Positions 14,394 to 29,728 of a stretch of DNA of 64,000 bases are shown here, piece by piece (position 1 is the stretch's first letter; each line of letters begins with the position of its first letter). Where the stretch lies: assembly GCF_051401765.1 (NCBI RefSeq), contig NC_135064.1, forward strand, positions 27,192,001-27,256,000, written 5' to 3'. The position numbers were made by a program, and so were the translations under genes. This DNA is from Calliopsis andreniformis. Lineage: Eukaryota; Arthropoda; Insecta; Hymenoptera; Andrenidae. A model generated the notes under the pieces. The model had not been told where the DNA came from and did not search any database. It was given only the letters and a program-made list of their open reading frames with translations.

Positions 14394-17300
14394 TTACAAA
14401 AAAAATTTTAGTCTATTGACTTTTTCTGCTCTTCTAGAAAAAGATAAAAAATGATAAATGTCGTGCCTATTACAGGCACTTTAATTAATGTTCAAGAAAC
14501 TATCACAACAGTAAAAAATACATACGTGCTGTACTATACTTGAATGAATATAAATACAAAAGAAGGTCACACCACTTCATGACGAACTCCAGTTTGAAAC
14601 GAGTGAAAGCTTGTCGCAGCATTACACAATTAAAAGCATAACAATTCAAATACCCTCGACGCAACACAAAAAAACGAGCATAATAAAAGACGGTAACAGA
14701 ATAACAAACTCGATCCGCGTGTTTCAATTAGCACAATTTAAATCCGTAAGCCCTAACGAGTTAATCCTTCGGCCGCGTGCGAACTGTCCCAGTTTTTCTG
14801 TACTCCAGCACCCAGGTCGTACTTTGCATCGTGTTCTGGTCGTTGCATCCATAAATTACATCAAACAGAACACGTAGCCGCGACATGGAAGGAAGCTCGC
14901 GCAAAGTATTAATCGATATTCCATTTGCATCGACTTCAGGACACGCGTCTCGTCGACGCTCTAAAATCCCCCCTGAGAAATCTGCTCTCGCGAGCACGCA
15001 GACAAACGAGCGTCATGCATTCGGTGACGTGTTCGGTTATGCACGGCTGTAGCCTGAGATGGAACGATTGCAGGACCCGTAATTACATCGGTGCTTGTTT
15101 TAAACGCGGGGGTGAGAGAGAGAAAAAAGCGGGGACGCGTACCGCGCAAGAAATGGTATCGATCGTAATTCAAGAGACTGTGCACGAAGTTGCTCGTTAG
15201 GCGATACAAAAGAACGATTTTACGGCTGTTGGGTTATTACTTTTCCCTCGTCTTTACGGTTACGTGTCATTAGAAGGCAAATTGAATGCGTCGGAGTACG
15301 ACGAGTGAAAGGAAGTACGGCATTGTGCGCGAGAAGATGTTGCATCGATAACGGGGGATGATGCTTCGAGACGCGAAACGGTAGATCGAGTTAAAATTCT
15401 AATCAAGGTGTTCTGTTCTGTCGTTACAATGATAATGTATGGAAATGAACACGCTGATTTGATATTTCTGTATATAAATTTTCTGATACGCGCTACACAA
15501 TCAGTTTGTTATTCTTATTATTTGCACGGAAATGCATGGCATAAAACCTGTTGTTCCCGCCAGTATTCACGGACGAATAATGGCTTATTGTTTGGACATT
15601 TTTGCATACATACAATAATTGTATAATATGAGCATATTTCGGTAATGCGAGGGAAAAAGTTCTCTTTAGAATATTTTGCGGGAATTATGCTGTACCTTAT
15701 TGTTGTTTGAAATATTATATGCGTTTTCTTTCTTCTGCATATTACGAGGTTCCGGTAATATACGCTGTCAATGAAAGAATTTATACCACTTGTCAATGGG
15801 TAAATTTCTCACTGTTTAAAATTAATACTTTTCATTATTTAAATATATAAATAATATTTGAATATCAAACCTCCTTTTTAGTAAATAAATCCCCCTTCTG
15901 TTAATTCACAAGTTGCATGAAACCAATCACTATGTGTCACAATATTAATTTTCAATATTCTAGTTATCCTCAAATCGAAAAATTACACATATGTATACAC
16001 ACATTTAGAAGACTATAATTCGTACAGTATTCATTGTTCCATTTGGTCGTGCCTGACACGTTTATCTGGACGAATTATGTCATTATTGCGACGAAGTAGG
16101 CCATCTTTTTAAACCAGCATGCGCCCTCGGCTGAACCATAAAATACACACCAAGTCCATTTAAGCAGGTCCGACTAAAAAAGTTCTTCGCAAGAACGGGA
16201 GGAGGTTTAATAAACTTACTACACAAACAGCTAGCCTGATGCTACAATGGACCCAAGAATAATTCAAACGAAAACGCGATCTATTCTTTCGCGCTACGTT
16301 TGTCTAGACATTGTACTCTCCGTTTATCTTCAAAATTGATACAAAATTATTTATAATCTCTCGAATTCGTCTGGAGTAAACTGTGTCCATACAATTGTAT
16401 AACCGTGTCCGTGATAAACGAAAACTGTTCTTAGAAACTTGATAGCAATCGCAAAGATTCTGAATGTTTGCTGAACATTACTGCTCCAAATCCAAAAGCT
16501 GCTGCAATGGTTACAATGGCGATGTGTCTTTAATTATTACCAAAGTTCTATATAAGTACATAGAGAAATTGTTATGCAATCATCGAAAATTAACAGACCT
16601 AGGTTCACCTAAGTGTGTACCTGGATTAGAATTAAATAAAAAAATTAAACATATGATTAAATAATTATCTCAGCCCTATTGTTTCCGCAAAAATCCTCTG
16701 CGTTGATGGACGTGCACGGCTACCAATTTTTGCGTAAGAAGAAACGCGATAGGGAAAAACGAAGCGATATAGAAAGGAAAGAAGCCAGTGCTTCTCTCCT
16801 CCTTATTACATTCTCGAACGTTTGTTAAAGAAACACTGCTTTAATTAATGAATTAATTATCCCAGGCTACTACGCCAGGTATTTTCCTCGTGTATAAGAA
16901 ATGATGAAATGGAATACCTCTTGAAATAGAGATCTCGTCAGAAGGTAGATTGTTGGCGTTTCTGGACCAGAAATTCCTTCCGGTGTATTTATAATTTGAT
17001 ACTTGAGAATGATCAAAGATGAATTCACTGATTTCCTTCGGAGCGGATACTTTCGCTATAGCACTGTACTTTATTACTCTGTGTCAATATTTAAAAAGTC
17101 CATAAAAACTGAGACATAACTGTTATGATAAATTTTTTCATAATTTCAACTTTCTGCTTTTTTATCTGAAAAACCATTTCTAATGAATACTGCTGTTCGC
17201 TCATAAGATACAGAACGTATTAAAATTAAATAGACAGAATTCTTAAAAGTATTAGAAGACAGTTAACTGCCCATATGCTATTGCCACTCGAGCGCGAGGC

Positions 17301-20300
17301 TTATGTGTAGGAAGCAGCAGCTGAAAGGGCAAAGAAAGTTTCGAGAGGTCCCATACCTGCTTACGGCTGTAATATTATCCAGTGCAGGTATAAGCAGTAG
17401 CCAATCAATTAAAAGGCCCTGTTTCGAGGCCCTCCTTCGACGGATGGCTCGGTCAGGGAATTCCCACTCCTTAGGTGGGCCAGGAAAATTGTCAGTTGAA
17501 TTTTGGCAACGGAACAGAAACCTCGAACACGTGTTTCTGTTCTCAGTGTGAAAATATCGTGTTTGTCTGCCTTTGAAACGCAGTTCCTGTGGACGTCCGG
17601 TGCAGCGGTGGAAATGCTGTTGTAATTTTTGGTGTCTGTACAGTGGAATTTTTGAATGACAGGGTTGATACAGTGAACGAATTGTGAAAAGGTACAATAT
17701 TTGGCTTGCTTTTATTGCGTTTGAATGTTTGAAAGCGTCGGCTGTCTATTCTAGCGTACAGAGTGGAATGATTGAATAGTGCAAGAGCCACAGTGAGTGA
17801 TCTATAAAGGTATTACCGAGTTTTAGTTGTTTATACTGTATCTAAATATTGATTTCGCATGTTTTGCAATTCGAGTGATTACTTTAAAAATACCAGATTT
17901 AGATACTAAAAATGAGATTGCAGATTTTGAAAAAATAATAAAGTACTTATACAGAGTGCATAATATTATTTTAAATATCTAATGTTTTATTTTGTGATGG
18001 TAAAAGAACGACGAGTCTCCCAGAGAGGGATGTTACATACGAGCGAAAGCGACCTGAAAATGGAACCCTACGGTTGCAGGAGGGTCAAGGTACTATAAAT
18101 TACACCCAGAGTGAGGATGAAACAAGGGTCCCACTTTATTTCACTAATTTCCAAATATCTAAGCCAGAACACTAAAAGCTGACAACTTTTATATTTCCAA
18201 AGTCTTTCAAACACCTTTAAATTTCAAATTCAGTTTCCTCTTTACACGAAATTCACAGTCCCTTAACAGTTTCGATCGTGCATTCATAACTTGTTCTTCG
18301 ACAATCGCCACAATGAGTTAGGGTCGATATCAGTATGGATCTCGCTCGAGAAGTCGAAGGAAGGGGGAAATGGAGGGTAGCAGATTACGTCGAATTGGGG
18401 ATATCGTGGCAATCGAATTCGATTTGCAAAGTATAGGAATCGGGTTGAGAGGGACTCGATTGAAAATAGTTCGGTCCCAATCTCGCTCGTCTCGGTCGAC
18501 TTCTCGAGTGCTCCTGAATAAACACTGACTTTCCCCGCGTCTATGCGACTGGAATGAATTCTACGGAACAAGCGAGGCGTTAAGGTGGCTCACGACGATA
18601 GTGGCGGGCTTCAGTCAGTCCGCGGGGATAAGGAGATACGGGGTAAAAATTTGAACAGAAGAAGTCTGCCGGGCCCTTCGCGGTAACCCCCGACGCCCCT
18701 TTACTTCCCTCCATTCGCCTGAATAAAGAGCCATCGGTGGGGGCAAACGAGATGGAAACTTACTACTTCCTTCGTACTCTCGCCACCTCGAATCGAATCT
18801 CGGTCGGAGCGAGGAAAACGTGGAAATCTTGTCACGCATACCCTCGATAATGCTGCCACGGAAAATCGACTTACTGACGCGAGTATTTTCACACTGTTCT
18901 GCCAACTCGGGGACTCTCTTTGAGCTGAGCTTCTCTTGTCAAGAGGAATATTAATATTGAAGAGAATCGTGGATGCAATATAGTCACATTACAGAAGTAT
19001 CTGGGAAATGAATTAATCTTTCAGTGACGGGCTCTGTATATTGTACAGATCCTTGTTTCATATAATTTTTCAATAATTACAAAATCAACTTACAAACATC
19101 AACTTACTAAAATCCGTCTCTGAAGAGTTACTAAAATAAACTAAAAAGGATGGATAAAATAAAGGTGAAGGATGACTGTGAGTCGATCGATATTGTAGAA
19201 GAAATAATGTAGAGGGTGTGACTCTATTGCAGAAACTGATTTATATTATTCCTCAGTTAACAATGAGACTTAAAAGAAGAATGATTGTGGATATACATCA
19301 CTTATTTTCTTCGTTCCGAGAAGAATTATCACCAATTCGATAAACGTTTATCAATTTTATCTGTGCGGCAGTTTCGCCAATGTCGAGCGAAACCCTGAAA
19401 GAAAGTTTCCTCTAGCAGAAATTATCGAATAATACCAGCTATTGGGTAACGAGTAACGATCAATGGAACCCAAACTTGTGTCCGGTTGTTTTTCGCCGAG
19501 GGAGTGGAAAGAGTAAAAAGAACGCGTGTACGTATCTGGCCTGTCTCGTTCGCGGGCAATGCGCTAATTTAATGATGAAAAAGGTAAAAAGAATAAAAGG
19601 CAGAGAGCATGGAAGCGGGTTACGCGGCGTATTGTCCGGTGTCTGGACGCGAGGCGGGTCGTGCCATTAAAACGCGTTGTGTTTCGACTCTGGCAAATAT
19701 TTGCCTGCGCGAAACAGGAAGACTGACGTATATACACACTGGTACACACAATGGAAAAACCACCGCCCCCGCGATAGAGGATCGGCATAGGGTGTTATTT
19801 ATATCCTCCATACGGACAGTTCGGTGTTCTTTCCCACGATCGACAGCACCTCACAATCCACGTAATTAAATAAATATCGAAACAAACAAATTCGCGATCA
19901 AAAATCATACCACGACAGCATAAATAAAAAACGATTGAGAAAAGTTGATAAGGTAGATATAGCAATTTAAAATTCTATAATAAAAGACGTTCTTTTTAAG
20001 AGTATTCATTGTTCGCTCTTTTAATTACTTCGAACGACTGCCGCAGCTAGAGATGTCGTCAACCTCGCGGTATTTGCGCGACAGAGAGTTCAAAGCGAGA
20101 GAAAAGCGCGCTCGTCGGTACAGAAAGGAAAAGTAGGGCGCGGGACACAGTGAAAATCCCATCAATTACCGTATCAGCGCAGGGACAATATTGTATTACG
20201 AAATTATTGGTGACAGTGACGGAGAAGAGAAGTAAAAACAAGAAAGAAGATTTTAGTAAAGCAAGAGCTCTTCGTTCCACGTTCTCACCATCGATTCACT

Positions 20301-20827
20301 CTCCAGTAATTACGCAATCAGTCGATTCATTCGTGTTTCTTATTACAAAAGAAACGACTCGCATTTTCAAATTGCATAATTACCCGAAAGAAGATTGAAG
20401 AAAGCTGTACAGTTAAACTCTTGTCCAGCTACGTTTCTTCCCTTATGTCGCCCCCTGCCGTCATAGTGAACAATTTGTCAAGGCAATAACTGTCAGTGCC
20501 TTGGAGGCCCCTTGAATTCACCGTATTTGTGATAACGTCAAGAGACGCTTGCTAAATGCGATATAACGTAAATTGCAAAAGATGGGCTCAAAGGGAGGGC
20601 GCTCGAGTACGAAGCGTCTCGCGGTCTTGCTTGGAGAATAACTAAACAGCGAAGAGAAGCTCTTTTCCGTCTCGCTTCCTGATGGTTATGGGTGCTCATG
20701 AAACACCCCGCCGCGCATAAGTATGCAGCTTCTGCAGCTTATTACACGTATAAAGTATCCGATTTAACGCGCCGCTTTATCTTCCTTTCATTTCTTCCTT
20801 TCTGTCTTCCGGCTCGTTCGCGCGGTT

Positions 20828-20865
20828 CCGCGCCGCCATCGCGCGCCGCCATCGCGCGCCGCCGT
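20828..20865. repeat. Tandem 13-bp GC-rich repeat
   Basis: Nearly three copies of GCGCGCCGCCATC in a CpG-rich patch. Confidence 0.85.
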
Positions 20866-23800
20866 GAAAACAGCCACCGGCGAAGCTTTCCATCCTTCGT
20901 TCCCAGTATTTTCCTCTTCCGCGGCTATATTTCTTCTTTGTTCCCCGGAGTGCTCCTCGCGACCTCCTTCTCTCTTCGCCCCCTCGTTTCTTGCCTTAGA
21001 AATAATTTAATTCGTATTATACCGATTGCGAAGCCAAGAAGGAGCCTGTACCAGGCCGACATATAGACGTCTGGCATTCGAAGTCGAGAGAAGGAAAGAG
21101 GAATCCGGCAGGCTCCTTTCACGCCGCGGGAAAACGGTGAATCCAGTGGTTCTTGCGCGGAGATTGTTCCTGATAATTGATGCCGCGATGGGGATGGAGA
21201 GACTCTTTGCGACGGAATGAGTCAGAAACGAGGGATTAGGATTCCTTTTTAGTGGGGCTTTCGTTTCTTAGGAAGACGAGGGTAGAAAGATGTTGACCGG
21301 TGATTAATCCTAGGAATGCTAGAGAAGATTTCTAGAGCGCGCAGGTTGAATTATTTCCCTTTTATGAGCAATTATCGAGTTACTTACGATTGTACACCTT
21401 TGAATTTCGTATTCCAGACTCTCTGCTGAAGTAATTTTTCCAGGATAAGAACGGTGGAAAGTGTGGGATCGAGAACTCCTCTTAACCTTAACTCGTTAAC
21501 CATGGTACTTTTTAATTAAGAAAAATTTGACTGAGTTTAAAACTAATACCATTAAAAATAATGTGTAATACCTAATATGCTCGCCACGGAAGTTGATTAA
21601 GAGAAGCCATATTTTCAGCTGAAAGAAGTGCGTCTCATTAATAAAGTCGCTAAATAGGGTGAAAGGGAGGAGCTAATTAACCGACGAGCCAAATTATTTT
21701 TCGATAGTCTCACCTTTTATACATAGCGCGCAAATTCAACGCTAAATCGATATTTAAAGTGGTAACATGGCGTGAGTAATGAATTCTCTTTCGATCGATT
21801 CATTTTAAGCGACGGTCGAGCCTAAATTGTCGAAACTATCTTATTACTCAGTCCCTTTAGATGAAAGCCATTACGAGTTCACATTAATAAGTCACGGTAA
21901 TTAACTATCGAATTTCCGTGAAGCTCGCGCGCGTTGCAAAAGGTGAGCGTTTACACGCTCCACTTTTCCATTCACTGGCCGTTCACAAAGTAATAAGCAC
22001 TTGCCTCAAGTATTTAGTATCGACTATAGAAATTAAGTTAAAGTTGCCTACAGTCAATAGGGACATTAAAAGGACTACACTAATGGCAGCTAATTGAAAT
22101 TAATGGAAATGACGAGAACTAAATTAGAATTCAAGTATAATTGTTGAATTCTTTATATACTTTTTAATTCCCTCGGCAACTAGCTTTTATAGTTCCACTA
22201 TATTTTTTCCATCAATTGATTTCTCATCAAATTTATTATCTTTCATTATAATTTTATATAAAAAATCATACAATTTATTAAGGTTTCTTTTTGTTACGAA
22301 TTCCTCAGTTGTCTTCCTTTTTTTTAAAAAAATTCAATGAGTATTTAGAATAAGATAATTTCTACGAACAGGTGCTCGCGCAAACTCAAGTTGATTAACT
22401 AATCTCACCTGTTAAGCTTAGATGCTTAAAAAATTAAACGAACTTTGGAGAAAGTTGATGAAGTTTGAATAATTAATGACTTCCGACGAAGTTGCCTCCT
22501 CACTCGTACAGTATAGAATCGATAGTACTTACGCGCTGCATAATACACGGCGCATGTATAACGAGTCAAGCGTACTTAACACAGACACCGTAGAGATTAC
22601 ATTCTACTTTCCGCGTTTAATGATGCACGCGTGCATATAGTTAAAGGTTCTGGGTAAACGAGGGTTCAGTATTAAGTCGTCCAATCGATTCCTCTGTTCC
22701 TTCTTCTTGCTAAATACATTTACGAAATAATACATAGAACTACCCTAACATTTACTATTGATGTTGCATTTTGCAAAATGAGTATGCACTTAATTATACC
22801 ACAAAGAAAGTACACAGCAAACCTTGCGTTCTATGGAACTTTGTTTTACATGTACTAAAATAGTGTTGAAGTTTTTTTTACTTCTCACACATTTCTTAAT
22901 TCTATTATATATATCCACTTTTTCAAATTAAAATTTTATATAGTGTCTTACTTCTTTTCTTTTCATTATATTTATTTTAGGGAAATTGAACAGTATAAAC
23001 TACTTCATATACCATGCTAAATATCCTGAAAAATAACAAAAAAGAACTCGGGTCAGGTTGACTCTCAGGTACAGAAATATAAAAATGCATCCTCCAAAAT
23101 TTGAAATCTAATCCATATAACGGGACTCACTGTCATGAACTAAGAGCTCAGCGTTATATTTTTTTAAATGAAATAATAGCAGGTGTTCTAGGATCCAGTA
23201 TCTAAAATTTGTACAAAGTCGTAGGAAAAATTGAATTTCAGGTGAGTCCTGTAGCATACGTATAGGTCCACAGGAACTCAACCATCTGAACAGTTTGCGA
23301 AACATTGGAAAAACATTTCCGCAAGTTACTGGCAACCCAGAGGAGAACGTTTCACTGTTGTTCCAGCGGGAGAAACTTCTCGCGATTCACTGACCCTGTG
23401 AACAAACGCAAGTTTTCCGTTGTTCCGCGAAATCGAATTACGAAAGGCGAGCGCAAGATTTATCGAAAATGACGGCCTGTTGGCCAACAGATTAGATTAC
23501 AGCCAAGGGAACAGAATAAACCGTATTTACGTCAACGTCTCGTGGAACACCTACGCGAGGACAGTTCCAAACTTTCGCCGCGTGAAGAATTGCCCATTAA
23601 AAATGCATCAAGGGCCTCGCCTCACGGTACCTTTCGTCGACTGTTTCCTCGTTTAGGAAGTTACGGAGTTCTTTTGTTGTTCTCTTGCACGGACTTGAGA
23701 GAATGCAGATTGGATTCATTGAAATTGCGTGAAAAAGGTTCACTCTGTTGCACGTAGAGTTGGGTTACACGTGCAATAAGCGGTGTCGAGTAAAATTGGA

Positions 23801-24821
23801 GTACTCGAATAGGATCGCTTTTCAGAGGCAATGTGCGCCCAAAGGACGTTGTAAGCTGTATGTAATTGAAGATAGGAATTGAGTTCCTTCTTCTGGGTAA
23901 TGAAAGAATTGATACTGTAACAGGCCTTAGGAAAGGGGCTTGACTGGCACATTTTTTAAAGTAAAGAGATGACGAAGAGAAGACCTTATTAACAAACGCA
24001 ATATCAAATACCATCCTTCTTAAGGTCTGAAGACCTAGATCTTGAAGTACAGCATCGTAATCCAAATATAGTCTACAAATAGAAAATACAGGGCAAATCA
24101 TAGAAAGCACCGCATAGATCACTGCAGTTAAGGTGTCGATGACCCCTGTACAGTTCCTAAGCTGTACATCTCAGCGTTATCCAATCTAGGCTCCAGAGCT
24201 TAGGTACCATCGCCTGCTCAAGCTCCCCTACTCATGTAGCCATCGCTAATTGATAGGACGATGCGTGTATGTACACAGTTGCATAAATAAAGTCCAGCGA
24301 TTAGGGGGTCGAATATACGTGAGAGGTCCCACCTGTAGGCAGCATTACCCTAATCTGAAGGTGCTCGTTGGTTAATCTTTCCAAGTGAAATTCATTTTAC
24401 GCTGCGTCACATGTCGTTGGTATGTATGAAAACGCAACTGACATCGTGCCCCGAAGAATTGTTTCCTTTCCAGTATCCAGGGACGCATAAAACAAAGGGA
24501 AGCCATAATAAGGGAGAAGTAATTGGGGTGTCCAGAATGGGTAGCGTAAACCATGTGCAACCGTACGTCTTCGGAATAATTAAACATCTTGGGTGGATAG
24601 GCGTGCCTTCGCGTCGGAACGCGGCTAGATTACCCTCATAAAATCTGTCCCCTCCAACATTTCGGTTTCCTTAATAAATGAATGTTCTGCGTTCAGCGAA
24701 AACAGTCTATCATTCACGCGTCTGGGGACGGAAAGAGAAGGAGAAATCAAATTTAGGATGGAATCCTTGAGAGACCTCCAGCGTCTGCGACCTCGTGTTC
24801 AATCGAACTCGATCGATTCGA

Positions 24822-24872
24822 GATAGCATATTCGATTCTACTAGGACTCTACTCGTGATAGCATATTCGATT
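24822..24872. repeat. 16-bp direct repeat pair
   Basis: GATAGCATATTCGATT occurs at 24822-24837 and again at 24857-24872, exactly repeated. Confidence 0.8.
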
Positions 24873-27800
24873 AATACAGTCATGAAACTCAGAAGTGCTT
24901 TACGACCTCATGATTATTCTGGTCTATGATTATTAGTCTGCGACGTCAAATTGAGTTGATAATTATGTCGTGCAATGCTTCAGTGAAATTGTTGATTATT
25001 CGAGTTTATGGCAAGTCTTGATATTTCGTTATTTTAATGTCTTACGATAAAAATTTATGTACCGAGAATTTATTCATATTGCAGCAGAAATGGAGAGTTC
25101 GAAATAGCATTTTTCAGGTAGCTAATGGAGGACTTTGAAATATCTTCCGTGTTTAGAAGATTAAAAAGACCCAGTTTTTCCATAAAGACAGAAAAAGGAA
25201 CCACTTTTCTCTGTTGTTCTGAGGACTTCCTTTGCGAACGAGCGAACTTACTTTCCTCTCCTCTTTTCTATTCTGCGCATCAGCATTCAAATTTCCGTTC
25301 ACCTGAAGCGTCGTAGGTGTCTTGGTTCCGTTCCAATTCCCAAGACAAATGTCTCCGTCCTTCTGTTTTCCATATACGGGGTGTTCGATGACAAATGGTA
25401 CGGTTCTACATAGCACGATCGTAGTTTCACTTGTTTGTATTACCATAAAAATTTAAACGAATCACTCCATAGAACAAGAGCATTGAAAGCAAAACGCTTA
25501 TAAAAGTCTTACTTTTAATGTAGAATAAATTCTCAGAGGCTTCAGTAATCTACATCATTCAGCTAACAACTTGAAAAACATAAGAAACTTATTTCTAAGA
25601 TTAGTTTATGCATTGGCAACATGCACTTGCTTTCTCTGAAACGAGAAGTGTATACAGAGAACATAAACCATGCCTAAAAGTATTAGAAATAGTTTGGTAC
25701 ATAGATTCGACTATACTACGACATTTAACGCATTCATATTGAACTAGAGCCTTCGCAAGATCCCTAGAAAGGCGTGCTAGCGATTCGTTGGAACCGTTTC
25801 CATTCGAAGAACGAGCTTTCCAGGGGCGTGGGCAATCGTTATCGCACGCTTTTTCCGCAAATATTCGACAGGACGCGACGTTAAATTGAAACCGAGCCGG
25901 CGCGAAAAGCGGCTTACGCGGCGTATAACTCGCGAATAGATTCCAGTCGGCAGCCCTTTTGTTCCCCTTAATAGGAAAGTTTTTTGTTTCGCTGTTTGCC
26001 GAACCGTGCAACATAGAAAACTGCGTATCGCCACGTTTTTATGCTCCCTTCGGTCTCATAACTGTAACCAGTCGTGAAGGAAAAGCCATGGAGCCGTCTC
26101 TTTGTCCCCAAACGCATTTTTACGACGACCATTTGCCCAACGCGATAGAATCCGCGATGCACTTCCCTCATGGTGGATCATTGCAGAGTCAGTGCAAGAT
26201 ATGTATTCGTTTGTTGGTGTTTTTTCTTCTTTTTCATTTCATCGATGTCCATTCGGTACATTCATTGTTCCCTTCTTTCTGTTTCAGAACATCCCTTTGG
26301 CAAAGTGACGCTCAAGGCGCTCACCGATTTCTCACTCCTGTCTAAGTTAAGGGTAAGTTTGCAGTTTTTCGAAAATTTGAAAATCTGAAAATTTAAAACG
26401 ATTCTAATACTATTGGGTATCTTTGTATTAATACCACAATATTTAAGAGTTAAATTCAAAAATTTATTCAATGCTTTTGAACTATTTTCTTCTTTAACAA
26501 GTTTCTCCGAGATGCTCCCGTGTAAACTAGAAATTCTAAAATCACTTCTCCCAGAAAATGAAACTCTATGTATATAGAACAAGCTTATTCCGAAGTTTCA
26601 ACCCATTTTTGTTGAAAGAATTTCCCCCATACCCTCTTGTAGCCTGTATATTAAACTTCGAGTACAAGATCGTTTCACTTGTACCATCGCGATCGCGATT
26701 CGACGTTATTTCTTGCTTTAACACCCCAACCACGTAAATAGAAACAGAATTAAAACGCTTCGAGATAATTTGCACGGCACGATCGACGAAAACTGAGCGC
26801 TGTAAGCACGCAATCGGGTATTGAAAGATGAAACACGAAATACCCAGCGACCGTTCTCCATGCAGTGAATTTCGCGAGGAAATGCTTGGGGAATGTAAGG
26901 AGCTGCATCGTGTCTTAACTTTCCTGGAAAATATGTAGTTCGATACGACGGGTAAAAAGTGCTCCTCTCAACCATGTTTCGATTTACCCTCGTCACAGAA
27001 ACGAGCATATCGCTGGCAAAGGTAATCCGAGAAATAATTTTGTTCCCAGCCATATTTCGAACGGGGGGCGGCCTTAATACACGTAGATGTGATTCCTGAA
27101 TACTTCACGGAATCGGAAGTTTCTCATTTGCGTACCCAAACGATGTCTGATAGACTGACGGACGAGATCAAAGGGGAGCTGCGCGAAGAAAAAATAGCTC
27201 TGCCTCTGGCAGCTTTGAAAAATCAATTTTTCTCCTAGCCAGTCGTTATGGAAAATAACAAACGTTCCTTTAAGACGTGACTTGGGAATTTCTCATAGTG
27301 CCCCTGGTCCAAGGAGAAATAATTAATGTTTACGTAAATAAATTGCAGTGGAGCATGATAAATTGAGATGGCGAATTTATAGAATTGGAAATATATTTTA
27401 CAAATATTTTCCAGCAATTATTGCTTGATTGATTGAGAACTGTATATCTCATGATGAAGAACTAAAAATTCGAGCTTGTGGAGTTTCACCGATTTTATCG
27501 AAATTGTGTTCGTTCTGCCATTTCAAATCTCCGACGATTGTGTTAGATCTAAAATTCGTGTGACCTAAAATACCTATCAGCAGTGACGTTCTATTCATTT
27601 CACTCAACAGTGATCAACCAACATTAATCAACCAATTTTTTTGGAATTGGATGGTCCGAAAAATAGAAGAGTCGAATCAATAGCTTTAACGATTGATCTT
27701 GCACGTCTTGGGCATGTCTTCAATTGACATTTCAACGCAGAAAATTCTCGATGTGTACTCTGACGAATGATTTACAAGATTAGTTCACTTATTTGAAAAG

Positions 27801-29527
27801 TTTACGCAATATCGTGGCCGCGACACGCGGTTTGTAAATATTCAAGCAATTCGAAAGTACCGGAAAACAAGGTAGCCGTTGGTCCGCACCGTAAGTCGAA
27901 GAAACTTGTGCTATTAGATGCACTTTGGTATTGGAAAGAACATAAACTGCATCCTCTCGTAACTGATACGCTTTACTTGCTCGAATCGATGGGTTTCTGC
28001 GAGGAATTTTCTATTTGCTGATTGATATTCTGGAGAGAAACATACTCTGACGATTAGATTCTATATTGGGTTCATTGGGGGCGCTTGAAACAAGGCGATA
28101 TGGGATAGGTAGATTTGAAAGGATTTAAGTTAATTCAGTAGAAGGTTTTAAGTAAAAAGAAATTAATCTGAAATAGCAAAACTAGATAACATAGATAGAT
28201 ACTTTTTTATGGCTGAAGGTGATTGTATTTTGCATTGGTTTATTTACGTAATAAAGATTTTACAGATTGTGTGTTACCAATCCTTTTGTATATACGACAC
28301 ATCGACGTATGTAGAATACGTTCATTCAAAACGCATATCAAGGAAGGTTCGTTTTTCACAGAAAACTGAGTTGCTTTTTTGAAGTACCAGTAAAATAGTT
28401 TCTAACAGAGTGATAGATGGTGTAGAACATCGTCCATATCATTCTCATATTTTTTTAATGTATCTGCATTAATATTTTCCTTGCTTTTTGAGCTCAAATT
28501 CACTCTAAAAGAAAGGGAAAATAATATGAAAAATACGATCAATTTTTAGTTCCTACACTTGTAGGAATTCTTAAACTGTATAAAACAAATCCTTGACCAT
28601 GACTCTATCAAAGGAGAGGAAAAAGTCGAGAGAAAACGCAAGAAAAAAGGACTTTCGCTTGATTAAGGGTTTGCGATCCGATAAGAAATTGCATTTTGCG
28701 ACAGAGAACAGTGCCGTCGCCACGCATAACGATTTCCAATAGAATTTTAACGAGATCGAGGGTAACGGGGATGTTCTATTACTTTGACGCCAGATGCTTG
28801 TTATCCGCGACGTTATTCCTCGCTTGATTTCCTTCCCATTTGCGTACATAATTGTTACAAAAAAAGAATACACAGAAGCTGTTAATTATCCAGGGGCAAT
28901 TCTTCCCATCATAAAAACTAAAGGTTAAGGAAAGAAGATTAAAAGAAATTCAGTTTTATCTTGCCTCCTGTTATCGTTTCACCTGGCGAAGTTGCTTATT
29001 GCGGACCCAGAGAAATGTCGTTGATAATTACATGCTGGAAAAAGCATTTTCTGTCTTTTCTAGCTGCGCATTTCCACTGTTTCTGACCGAGAACTAGCTT
29101 CTCAGCCTCTGGAAGAAAATTACCGAGAACATACCATCTTCCGCGGACCCTTTAAATCCCCGTATCCCCTCGGATAAATGACCTCGCAGCCGAAGATTTA
29201 CGCTGGCTTTCTCATTATCTGCTCCGTTACCATAACACGCTCATTATCGTTTCTTCGCGATTTTTTTTGCTAGTCAGGCTCCTGTCCCTCCCCCGAGGGC
29301 GACCTTCTTTTCCATTAATCGCAACGGGTTCGCTGAACTCGTCTCGTCGTCGACGCGACTCTCTGCCCTGGGTCGCGAACCCGCGATGGTTGACGGTTTT
29401 ATACAATTTATGATTAAATCGCGATTACAAAGGCGTGGGAAAGATTAAGTTCCTTAGGTTTCTGTGGAAATGGAAATCAATGGTCTTTTTCTAGCTGAAT
29501 TAGTTAGAGGAAATAAAAATTTAATAG

Positions 29528-29728
29528 GTGAACTGAGGAACAGTACAAGTCCAAAGTTTGCTATTTTCAAATAATCTGAGAACTATATATGGATCTTTGA
29601 GCCAAAGTATTTTATATCACACAAAAGAGAAGTAAATTTAATACACTCTAGTTCTGGGATCCAGATATAGTTTGGAAATGAGGTATTTGAAATTGTTAAT
29701 TTTAGACTTTTACTGTTCGTCAACTCAC
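29528..29728. mobile_element. MITE-like element with about 70-bp terminal inverted repeats
   Basis: The left end, from GTGAACTGAGGAACAGT, and the right end, read in reverse complement from GTGAGTTGACGAACAGT, align over about 70 bases. TA sits next to both ends. There is no coding capacity and the length is about 200 bases. A diverged relative lies at 11433-11590. This points to a non-autonomous DNA transposon, family not identified. Confidence 0.7.

Noticed and set aside
23661..24122. 153-residue minus-strand open frame
   Set aside because: No motif, composition like that of random frames, no supporting splice sites.
25601..26014. 137-residue minus-strand open frame
   Set aside because: No similarity to a known family, and it overlaps other chance frames.
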